From contig MEHQ01000097.1 in the NCBI GenBank assembly GCA_008828725.1, positions 124,001 to 188,000 of the forward strand: 64,000 nucleotides of DNA. Direction: 5' to 3'. Under the pieces are notes generated by a model, which saw only the letters and a list, made by a program, of their open reading frames with translations, did not search any database and was not told the origin of the DNA. How positions within the stretch are numbered: the stretch's first letter is position 1; each line of letters opens with the position of its first letter. The position numbers and the translations under genes are program-made. This DNA is from Saccharina japonica. Its lineage: Eukaryota; Sar; Phaeophyceae; Laminariales; Laminariaceae. Positions 37,901-49,900 of the stretch are shown one piece after another.

Positions 37901-40900
37901 AACGTGGGGTACTTGTGTTAAGGGTGTTGAACTTGGCTCCAGGCTACGAGCCCGTGTTGGAGACACTATTTAGTGTGGTGCGCCGGCAAAAAAACTGAAA
38001 GACACCAGACCCTCAACGAGTACTAGGATTGGGAAGTCCCAGTAACTTGAACATTTCCCACTACCAATATGAACGAAAACAAGCTGGAGATAGTCTCGAA
38101 AGATATTCGGAGAAAGACGGTGAGGCAGGGTGGGTGGAGTAAAAAATATTGGAAGGGTAAACTACCACTGTAGTAGTGCTGGTATGACGAGAATACAGTT
38201 CAAGAGGAAGTGCGACGAAGTAGGACTATACTGCTTTACATTAGGACAAGTAGAAGGGGAGGGAGATCATTTTCTTGTTACGTTTAAACCGAAAGCGAGC
38301 ATGGAGTGGCAGAGGTTAGAGACAGAAAAAGGGTCGGCATCGGTTAGAAGACTAGGGTGGAGGGTATGTATAGCTAATGTAATAGCGATTTTAAGACGTA
38401 GTCCTAGGGCGAACGAAGGTAAGGGGAGGCAGGAAACAGTAACTGGCCCAAAGGGAATGGGAGAGAAACACAGTGGCGTAGAGCAAGAAGACGAAACCGG
38501 AAACGGAAACAGTAAGAAAGCTCAGAGAAGAGAACACAGAAGTAGCAACGAAGGAGAAAAAAAGAAAGACAAGAGTCGAGCGAACAGTGAAACGAAAAAA
38601 GAAGCTGAGAATAGGATCATGGAACATATGTGGATTCGCCACAGAAGAGCGCAAGAGGATACAAATAGCCGAACAAGTAAGTGAGCGCGACCTAGACATA
38701 GTAGGAATTCAAGAGTCGTGGGAAAAAGAGGGGGGGGAGGAAATAGGATGCACAATTGGAGAGTACGCATGGATAGGGAAAAAGAGAAAGGGACAGAACA
38801 AGAAGAATAGGGGGGCGGGGGGAGTAGGATTCCTAGTCAAAGAATACCTGTGTGACATAATAGAAGTGATCAAAGACAGGAAATTCGACGAAATCATCTG
38901 GATAAAGATACCAGGAGAGAGGGGAGCGACATATTATTTATTAGGAAACATCTATATGCCCCCAGAGTCGAAGAGTACGGTAAAATATATACAGAAGAAG
39001 TTCGGAGAAATACCAGTAGATGTACAAAAATATAAAAGACAAGGAGAAGTACTGTAGTACTAGTCGGAGATTTTAACTCAAGAATTGGGAAGGCAAGCAA
39101 CCCGAACGAGAACATTGGACAGTATGGGGAAGTAACAAAGAATAAGAACGGGGAAGAGCGGGGAAGAGATGCTGAAGTTCCTTAAGAACAATGAGATGAA
39201 GACTCTGAACGGTAGAGCAAACAAGCCAGAGCCAGAATGGACTAGACAGTGCATACAAAAGGGAGAAAGCTCCGTTCTTGACTTTATAGTGGTAGAAAAC
39301 GGAGTAAGGAAACTGAAGTACATGTATGCGCGGCGGACGTAGGAACTACGGATCACTGCCTAATATGGACAGACAGCCAGCAGACGAGAGTTATCAAAAA
39401 TAGGCGCGGTAGGAAATTGTACAGATGGCGAATAGATAAACTAGAAGTAAAGGAAAAACGGGAAGAGTTCCAAGAAGAGATGACTAAAAATGCAGAGCAT
39501 TTTTCCGATCTGCTGGAAAACATAGGTACGACAAAGAACAATATAGAGAGAGATAGTGCAGGAGCGAGGATAATAGAAGGATGGGAGAAATTGGTCAAAA
39601 CCACAGCAAGTAAAGTAATAGGGAAGAAGTTGATAATATGCAATAGAGCAGTAAAATGGTGGGATGAAGAAGTAAAAGAGGCTATAGGAGTAAGGAGAAA
39701 GGCACACGCAAGATACGCATCGAGCAAAACTACGTCAGGATGGGAGGAGTATGGTATTGCTAGAAATAAAGTAAAAAAGGTGGTTGAGAAGAAGAAGAAA
39801 GGGGTATGGAAAGACGTAGTTAATAAAACGAATGAAGACTTTGATGGCGGGATGAAGCAGATGTGGGTAGGGATAAAAGGGATACTAGGCAAACAAGCAG
39901 GAGAGGCAGATACGGGGATAGCTGCATTAAGAGCACATAACGGTAAAATGGTTAGTAGTTCGAAGGGGAAAAGGGAAGTACTTGTAGAACATTACCGCAA
40001 GCTAGGGACGCCCACAACCAACGAAACGTTCGACAAAGAATTTGAGAAAGATATCAACGCGTGGGCGGAGGCGAACGTAGATGCATCAGAAAGGGAAGAC
40101 AGTGGCTCAGAAGGGTTACAGGGAGAGTTCACAAGAGAAGAAGTTAAAAAGTGTGTAGCTAAACTTAAGAATAGAAAGGGGCAGCAGGGGCAGACCAAAT
40201 AGTTAATGAATTTATGAAGTACGGGGGAGAAGGAATGCTTACCATGCTGGTTAAGTTGTGTAACTGGATATCGGAAAACGAGCACGCACTAAGAGATGAA
40301 GAGAAGGAGTAGTAGTAAACTTGTTTAAGAAAGGAGACAAGGCTGACCCGGGTAACTATAGGGGGATAACGCTACTACGCACTGTATGTGTAAGATTTTG
40401 AACGATAGAATGGGAACAATGATGGAGAAGGAAGAAAATATTAGCGAAGGGCAAGCAGGATTTAGGCCAAACCGTAGCTGCGTCGACCATGTGTACACAT
40501 TAGGTAAGATAATCCAAGGCAGGAAAGACGCGGGGCTAACAACGTACTGTTCTTTTTTAGATTTACAGAAGGCCTACGATACAGTATGGAGAAATGGGCT
40601 GTGGAAAAAGTTGTGGGAAATAGGGATAAGAGGAAAGATGTGGAGAATGATGAAGAAGATGACGGAATGTGCGAGAAGTGCTGTGATGTTGGACGGGGAA
40701 ATATCGAAGTACGTTGATATCCTACAGGGAGTTGCCCAGGGATGTACGCTATCACCTAACCTATTCAAGGTATACATTAATGACATGATAGTAGCAGTAG
40801 AAGCAGCATCGCAGGGAGTCACGGTGGGGGAAGATACGGTGTCGGGATTGATGTTTGCTGATGATTTCGTTTGCATATCAGAAACACCCGAAGGACTGCA

Positions 40901-43900
40901 GAAACAAATAGAGAAGGCAATAGAGTACACCAGGAAGTGGAGAGTGACGGCGAACGTAAAAAAGTGCGCAGTAGTTGTATGTAACGAAGATAAGGAGAGT
41001 CCGGTAACTTGTAAGTGGAAGTGGGGAGAAGATGAATTACCGATCGTAGACCAGTATACGTACCTTGGCGTAGAAATCTCAAAAGATTGCTCTTGGGATG
41101 CACACATAAATAAAATAATAGGCAAGGGTAAGGCACACGTAGGCAAGATGGAAGCAGTCCTAACAGACTCGCACCTTGACACTAGAATTAAGAGATGTAT
41201 CCTGATGAATGAGATTGTACCAAAGCTAGAATATGCAGGAGAAGTATGGGAAGGGAATGCGAAGCTCGTAAAACAGCTGGAAACAGTACAGATATCTCCC
41301 CTGGTTACTACGCCGCCACGACTCCCTTCTTCACCCCACTCTACGGTTGCTTGCTTCTTTGCCTTTGATTTTCGTTGTTGCTTCCCGTCTCCCCCAAAAA
41401 TATCAGGAAGATGAATTTCTCTAGTATTATATCCGAGAAATTTATTTTTGACTCCGGTAAGAAAACTAACCCCGTACCAAATGAACCCCATTCACCGTAG
41501 CAACAGTCTAGACTGGGAAATATCCGAGAAATTTATTTTTGACTCCGGTAAGAAAACTAACCCCGTACCAAATGAACCCCATTCACCGTAGCAACAGTCT
41601 AGACTGGGAAATATCCGAGAAATTTATTTTTGACTCCGGTAAGAAAACTAACCCCGTACCAAATGAACCCCATTCACCGTAGCAACAGTCTAGACTGGGA
41701 AATATCCGAGAAATTTATTTTTGACTCCGGTAAGAAAACTAACCCCGTACCAAATGAACCCCATTCACCGTAGCAACAGTCTAGACTGGGAAATATCCGA
41801 GAAATTTATTTTTGACTCCGGTAAGAAAACTAACCCCGTACCAAATGAACCCCATTCACCGTAGCAACAGTCTAGACTGGGAAATATCCGAGAAATTTAT
41901 TTTTGACTCCGGTAAGAAAACTAACCCCGTACCAAATGAACCCCATTCACCGTAGCAACAGTCTAGACTGGGAAATATCCGAGAAATTTATTTTTGACTC
42001 CGGTAAGAAAACTAACCCCGTACCAAATGAACCCCATTCACCGTAGCAACAGTCTAGACTGGGAAATATCCGAGAAATTTATTTTTGACTCCGGTAAGAA
42101 AACTAACCCCGTACCAAATGAACCCCATTCACCGTAGCAACAGTCTAGACTGGGAAATATCCGAGAAATTTATTTTTGACTCCGGTAAGAAAACTAACCC
42201 CGTACCAAATGAACCCCATTCACCGTAGCAACAGTCTAGACTGGGAAATATCCGAGAAATTTATTTTTGACTCCGGTAAGAAAACTAACCCCGTACCAAA
42301 TGAACCCCATTCACCGTAGCAACAGTCTAGACTGGGAAATATCCGAGAAATTTATTTTTGACTCCGGTAAGAAAACTAACCCCGTACCAAATGAACCCCA
42401 TTCACCGTAGCAACAGTCTAGACTGGGAAATATCCGAGAAATTTATTTTTGACTCCGGTAAGAAAACTAACCCCGTACCAAATGAACCCCATTCACCGTA
42501 GCAACAGTCTAGACTGGGAAATATCCGAGAAATTTATTTTTGACTCCGGTAAGAAAACTAACCCCGTACCAAATGAACCCCATTCACCGTAGCAACAGTC
42601 TAGACTGGGAAATATCCGAGAAATTTATTTTTGACTCCGGTAAGAAAACTAACCCCGTACCAAATGAACCCCATTCACCGTAGCAACAGTCTAGACTGGG
42701 AAATATCCGAGAAATTTATTTTTGACTCCGGTAAGAAAACTAACCCCGTACCAAATGAACCCCATTCACCGTAGCAACAGTCTAGACTGGGAAATATCCG
42801 AGAAATTTATTTTTGACTCCGGTAAGAAAACTAACCCCGTACCAAATGAACCCCATTCACCGTAGCAACAGTCTAGACTGGGAAATATCCGAGAAATTTA
42901 TTTTTGACTCCGGTAAGAAAACTAACCCCGTACCAAATGAACCCCATTCACCGTAGCAACAGTCTAGACTGGGAAATATCCGAGAAATTTATTTTTGACT
43001 CCGGTAAGAAAACTAACCCCGTACCAAATGAACCCCATTCACCGTAGCAACAGTCTAGACTGGGAAATATCCGAGAAATTTATTTTTGACTCCGGTAAGA
43101 AAACTAACCCCGTACCAAATGAACCCCATTCACCGTAGCAACAGTCTAGACTGGGAAATATCCGAGAAATTTATTTTTGACTCCGGTAAGAAAACTAACC
43201 CCGTACCAAATGAACCCCATTCACCGTAGCAACAGTCTAGACTGGGAAATATCCGAGAAATTTATTTTTGACTCCGGTAAGAAAACTAACCCCGTACCAA
43301 ATGAACCCCATTCACCGTAGCAACAGTCTAGACTGGGAAATATCCGAGAAATTTATTTTTGACTCCGGTAAGAAAACTAACCCCGTACCAAATGAACCCC
43401 ATTCACCGTAGCAACAGTCTAGACTGGGAAATATCCGAGAAATTTATTTTTGACTCCGGTAAGAAAACTAACCCCGTACCAAATGAACCCCATTCACCGT
43501 AGCAACAGTCTAGACTGGGAAATATCCGAGAAATTTATTTTTGACTCCGGTAAGAAAACTAACCCCGTACCAAATGAACCCCATTCACCGTAGCAACAGT
43601 CTAGACTGGGAAATATCCGAGAAATTTATTTTTGACTCCGGTAAGAAAACTAACCCCGTACCAAATGAACCCCATTCACCGTAGCAACAGTCTAGACTGG
43701 GAAATATCCGAGAAATTTATTTTTGACTCCGGTAAGAAAACTAACCCCGTACCAAATGAACCCCATTCACCGTAGCAACAGTCTAGACTGGGAAATATCC
43801 GAGAAATTTATTTTTGACTCCGGTAAGAAAACTAACCCCGTACCAAATGAACCCCATTCACCGTAGCAACAGTCTAGACTGGGAAATATCCGAGAAATTT

Positions 43901-46900
43901 ATTTTTGACTCCGGTAAGAAAACTAACCCCGTACCAAATGAACCCCATTCACCGTAGCAACAGTCTAGACTGGGAAATATCCGAGAAATTTATTTTTGAC
44001 TCCGGTAAGAAAACTAACCCCGTACCAAATGAACCCCATTCACCGTAGCAACAGTCTAGACTGGGAAATATCCGAGAAATTTATTTTTGACTCCGGTAAG
44101 AAAACTAACCCCGTACCAAATGAACCCCATTCACCGTAGCAACAGTCTAGACTGGGAAATATCCGAGAAATTTATTTTTGACTCCGGTAAGAAAACTAAC
44201 CCCGTACCAAATGAACCCCATTCACCGTAGCAACAGTCTAGACTGGGAAATATCCGAGAAATTTATTTTTGACTCCGGTAAGAAAACTAACCCCGTACCA
44301 AATGAACCCCATTCACCGTAGCAACAGTCTAGACTGGGAAATATCCGAGAAATTTATTTTTGACTCCGGTAAGAAAACTAACCCCGTACCAAATGAACCC
44401 CATTCACCGTAGCAACAGTCTAGACTGGGAAATATCCGAGAAATTTATTTTTGACTCCGGTAAGAAAACTAACCCCGTACCAAATGAACCCCATTCACCG
44501 TAGCAACAGTCTAGACTGGGAAATATCCGAGAAATTTATTTTTGACTCCGGTAAGAAAACTAACCCCGTACCAAATGAACCCCATTCACCGTAGCAACAG
44601 TCTAGACTGGGAAATATCCGAGAAATTTATTTTTGACTCCGGTAAGAAAACTAACCCCGTACCAAATGAACCCCATTCACCGTAGCAACAGTCTAGACTG
44701 GGAAATATCCGAGAAATTTATTTTTGACTCCGGTAAGAAAACTAACCCCGTACCAAATGAACCCCATTCACCGTAGCAACAGTCTAGACTGGGAAATATC
44801 CGAGAAATTTATTTTTGACTCCGGTAAGAAAACTAACCCCGTACCAAATGAACCCCATTCACCGTAGCAACAGTCTAGACTGGGAAATATCCGAGAAATT
44901 TATTTTTGACTCCGGTAAGAAAACTAACCCCGTACCAAATGAACCCCATTCACCGTAGCAACAGTCTAGACTGGGAAATATCCGAGAAATTTATTTTTGA
45001 CTCCGGTAAGAAAACTAACCCCGTACCAAATGAACCCCATTCACCGTAGCAACAGTCTAGACTGGGAAATATCCGAGAAATTTATTTTTGACTCCGGTAA
45101 GAAAACTAACCCCGTACCAAATGAACCCCATTCACCGTAGCAACAGTCTAGACTGGGAAATATCCGAGAAATTTATTTTTGACTCCGGTAAGAAAACTAA
45201 CCCCGTACCAAATGAACCCCATTCACCGTAGCAACAGTCTAGACTGGGAAATATCCGAGAAATTTATTTTTGACTCCGGTAAGAAAACTAACCCCGTACC
45301 AAATGAACCCCATTCACCGTAGCAACAGTCTAGACTGGGAAATATCCGAGAAATTTATTTTTGACTCCGGTAAGAAAACTAACCCCGTACCAAATGAACC
45401 CCATTCACCGTAGCAACAGTCTAGACTGGGAAATATCCGAGAAATTTATTTTTGACTCCGGTAAGAAAACTAACCCCGTACCAAATGAACCCCATTCACC
45501 GTAGCAACAGTCTAGACTGGGAAATATCCGAGAAATTTATTTTTGACTCCGGTAAGAAAACTAACCCCGTACCAAATGAACCCCATTCACCGTAGCAACA
45601 GTCTAGACTGGGAAATATCCGAGAAATTTATTTTTGACTCCGGTAAGAAAACTAACCCCGTACCAAATGAACCCCATTCACCGTAGCAACAGTCTAGACT
45701 GGGAAATATCCGAGAAATTTATTTTTGACTCCGGTGAGAAAACAAACCCCGTACCAAATGAACCCCATTCACCGTAGCACCAGTCTAGACTGGGAAATAT
45801 CCGAGAAATTTATTTTTGACTCCGGTAAGAAAACTAACCCCGTACCAAATGAACCCCATTCACCGTAGCAACAGTCTAGACTGGGAAATATCTGAGAAAT
45901 TTATTTCGGCTCCGGCGAGAAAACTAACCCCGTACCGAATGAGCAGGATCCAATGAATGGCCAATGAACATCAGACGACCCTATGAACAGCTCAGGCCTC
46001 TAGAGGTAATACGACGAAACAAGTGCTGAAATATCAACCGTACCTCGGACCCACCCAGGGAGGGTCAAGTCGAGGCTGGTCACTTTACTCACGAACACGG
46101 GGGGGGTGAATATTTCCCATTAGTCGAACTTGTGTGCGTGTTTCGTTTTGTAACCAAAGCGTGCTGCGCATAACTGTGCGCGGGTGTATATGTACGACAA
46201 GCATATCGTTTAGCATATGTGTGTGTTGTGTCTCTCAAGGCAAAGAGAACCCTACGCTCAGAAAAATGGCGATACTCGTGTAAGTACGGCAGCTTGCTGT
46301 CGGTTGTGTGTACGCCGTATTTACAGTTAAAAAAGAACAAAAGTATTATGGGGGGACCTGCAGTGAATAGGATCTAGACGGTATAGACAAAAACCTATAT
46401 ACTTCCCTATTTTTACTCAATAGTTTGGATCCTACTTACTACGTGGTATGGTTTCCAGTAATAGCCTCTCTGAATGGCCAACTCTTCTTGGTTTGGCGGG
46501 TACGAGTTGATTTATACCACATAACTATATCATAGGCAATTGGTTTGGCCGCTATTTAAAATATTGGGGGGGGTAAGACACGATACGCTCGTAGCGAAAC
46601 CTACCCTAACGTATTTACACTGTTATTGTATTAATAGTAGAGAGGTAAGGCAGATAGGCATCATGGATACATACCGTACGTAGCCCGTGTGCGTTCCAAG
46701 CCATACCCTGGTGTAACGGTACAGCAGCAGTACAATGGGTACCCCTACTTAAGAGAGACGTGTGGTATGTACGGGCCGAAAACGCCTCATATCCCCAGTG
46801 GGAAATATATAGGTTTAATGTAGACGGGTCCAGCCGATTTGGTCTCTCTTAACTATACTATTCTCTTATATCGCGTACTCTGTCTCTTAAGTCGGGGTAC

Positions 46901-49900
46901 CCACTGCTGTATTCGAATCAACTAGCAGTACGCGGCGAAGAAAAGATGACGACCTGATTTAAACCCCGCCGGATTGAAAACGCACAGAGCCACGAACCCC
47001 ACCACCACCATACGCAGCCACACGGTGACCACGGCCTCCTCGAGACTGCTCGCAACGAAAACGAGGCAGCTTCTCTGACTGATATGTATAACGTATCGCT
47101 GCTGCCGCACACATGGATAAAACATGATTTGTTTTACTTGAAAAAAAAAGTTAGTTCCCGTGGTTTTCATTCGCCCTACGCATCGCATCCTCGTACTTGA
47201 AAGTTATTTTTTCCGTTGTTTTGTTATTTCGGGCAATGCATGTTTCTGAGTGATCAACGATGAAGCTTTTTCATGCTACACATTGCTGAGGATGGAAAAA
47301 ACAGTACTAACATTAAGACACATCAGTATTATTATACCATTTTCCATCTGACAATGTGCAGCTCTTATTTCAGTCATACCGTTCGCATATACCTATCAAC
47401 AAGCATCAATCATCCCTGAATACCTGAAAAACTTATTATGCCGTCCCCCTAAATTAATGGACAAATAGTAGTGACTTATCTGACTGATATCGTCTCGCTG
47501 CTGCCATGCATTCATGTATGTACGCATTTTTTTGCTGATTAAGGAGGCGAGGACAGCGTAGAGACAGGCGGAGCAGGGGCGGCGGGGGCGGGGCTGGGGG
47601 TGGGGAAGGACAACAAGGAGATGGTGCACGTGCTGGAGTCGGCTCTGATCACCTGGACGAAGCAGATCAAGAACGTGCTGAAGCAGGTCGGTACATTCTC
47701 TGAAAAATCACGTACCCATATGAGACTGGTGCTACGGGTAGGGGGGTCATGTATAGGTTTTCGTTTTCCACCTGCAAAGAGTCACTCGGCCGAGTGACTG
47801 CTTTACTGCGTTGTACTCATAAAACTTTGTTTTTGATTGTTTTTGTTGTTCTATTTGCACCGCCATTGGAGGTTTTGTTCCGTAACGCGAACAAACTATG
47901 TTTAGGTCCAATTTCCAGGTAGATTCGGGGTCACTCGTCCACGTGGCCGAAACCCGTTAGTGAAAATGTGGGTACCCCCTCTATCGTAGAACCAGTCATG
48001 ACGAGGAGCCCCTGGGGTTATGTGTTGCCCTCGTCCAAGAGCGTGGCACGCCTCCGTCCGCAGCAACTCCGGCTCGGCAGCAGTTGCCTGCTGATATCAA
48101 TAACTCGTCACTGCCGCGCTCGACCGCCGCGACACCCCACCAGGAGGTGGCCGTCGCGGTGGACGGGGTGACAACGGTCGCATCCACAGAGGCTTCGCCC
48201 GAAGAAACTACGCCTCGGCCCCGTCCACTGCGGCCGCCGCCGACTAGTGGAGTGTCGTGGCAGTGACGAGTTATCGATATCAGCAGGCACCTGATGCCGA
48301 GCCGGAGGTGCTCCGGGCGGAACCTCGGTCGATGCGACCGTTATCACCCCGTCCACCGCGACTTCCGCCTTCTGGTGGAGTGTCGCGGCGGTGGAGCGCA
48401 GCAGTGACGAGTTATCGATATCACAAGGCACCTGCAGAGCCGTAGTGCTGCGGGCGGGGCCTCTGTCGATGCGGCCGTGATCACCCCGCCCAACGCGACG
48501 GCTGCCTTCTGGTGGAGTGCCGCGGCAGTCGAGCGCGGCAGTTGCAAGTTATCGATATCAGCAGGCACCTGCTGCCTGCTGATATCGATAACTCGTCACT
48601 GCTGCGCCCGACCGCAGTGACACCCCACCAGGAGGCGGCAGTCGGGCTGGACGGGGTGCCAACGTCCGTACCCACAAAGGCTCCGCCCGCAGCACTTCCG
48701 GCTCGGCAGCAGGTACCTGCTTATATCGATATCTCGTCACTGCCACGCTAGACCGCCGCGATACTCGACCAGGAGGCGGCATTCGGGCTGGACGGGGCAC
48801 CAACGGTCGCATCTACAGAGGCTCCGCCCGAAGCAACTTCGACTCGGCCCCGTCCACTGCGGCTGCCGCCGACTGGTGGAGTGTCGAGGCGGTCGACCGC
48901 GGCAGTGGCGAGTTATCGATATCAGCAGGCACCTGCTGCCGAGCCGAAGGTGCGGCAGGTGGAGGCTTTGTCGATGCGACCATTATCACCCCGTCCACCG
49001 CGACTGCCGCCTTCTGATGGAGTGTCGCGGCGGTCAGGCGCGGCAGTGACGAGTTATCAATATCAGCAGGCACTTGCTGCCAAGCCGGATGTGCTGTGGG
49101 TAAAGTCTCTGTCGATAAGGCCGTTATCACCCCGTCCACCGCGACTGCCGCCTTATGATAGAGTCTCGCGGCGGTCGGGCGCGGCAGTGGCGAGTTATCA
49201 ATATCAGCAGGCACCTGCTGTCTGCTAATATCAATAAGTCGTCACTGTCGCGCCCGACCGCAGCGACACCCCACCAGGAGGCGGCCGTCGCCGTTGACGG
49301 GGTGCCAACGTCCGTATCCACAGACGTTTCACCCGTAGCACGTCCGGCTCGGCAGCAGGTGCCTGCTGATATCGATAACTCGTCACTGCAGCGCTCGACC
49401 GCCGCGACACTCCACCAGGAGGCGGCATTCGAGCTGGACGGGGTACCAACGGTCGCATTCGCAGAGGCTCCGCCCGGATCAACTACTACTCGGCCCCGTC
49501 CACTGCGGCTGCCGCCGACTCGTGGAGTGTCGCGGCGGTCGAGCGCTGTGGTGGCGAGTTTTCGATATAAGCAGGAACCTGCTGCCGAGCCGGATGTGCT
49601 GCGGGTAAAGCCTCTGTGGGTGCGACCGTTATCACCCCGTCCACGGCGACTGCCGCCTGCTGGTTGATTGTCGCGGCGGTCAGGCGTGGCAGTGGCAAGT
49701 TATCGATATCAGAAAGCTCCTTCTGCCCGTTGATATCGACAACTCGTCACAGTCGCGCCCGACCGCAGCGACACCCCACCAGGAGGCAGCAGTTGCGGTG
49801 GACAGGGTGCCAACGTCCGTATCCACAGAGGGTCCGCCCGCAGCACCTCCGGCTCGACAGCAGGTGCCTGCTGATATCAATAATCCATCACTGCCGCGCT

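Larger units (their letters stand above)
38130..41297 (+). mobile_element. Decayed non-LTR retrotransposon (APE-type LINE)
   Basis: This is a LINE-like element with, in order, an ORF1-like basic protein, an APE-type endonuclease, a linker and a reverse transcriptase, all on the plus strand. ORF2 is broken by at least five frameshifts (near 39050, 39170, 39325, 40190 and 40310-40385). The RT stops at about 41297, just after LVKQLETVQ, so the C-terminal part and the true 3' end are missing. The clade was not determined. It lies in dynein intron 5 in the sense direction, immediately before the 91-bp satellite. Confidence 0.9.
45944..47551. other. End of dynein intron 5
   Basis: Contains the M1 copy at 46344, the GGTACCCC MITE at 46736 and one relative of the GTTTATGAGTGATCAA repeat at 47230. 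A GC-rich minus-strand segment (46945-47090) is noted in findings. Nothing else is supported. Confidence 0.5.

Noticed and set aside
38391..39892. Minus-strand ORFs across the LINE
   Set aside because: Antisense shadows of the LINE ORF1, endonuclease and linker.
41430..45943. CRISPR-like appearance of the regular 91-bp array
   Set aside because: There are no variable spacers; the whole unit is repeated, and the host is eukaryotic.
47600..47797. ORF continuing past dynein exon 6
   Set aside because: After LKQ the sequence is intronic and enters an M6 MITE; the CAG/GTCGGT donor and exon 7 fit the family.
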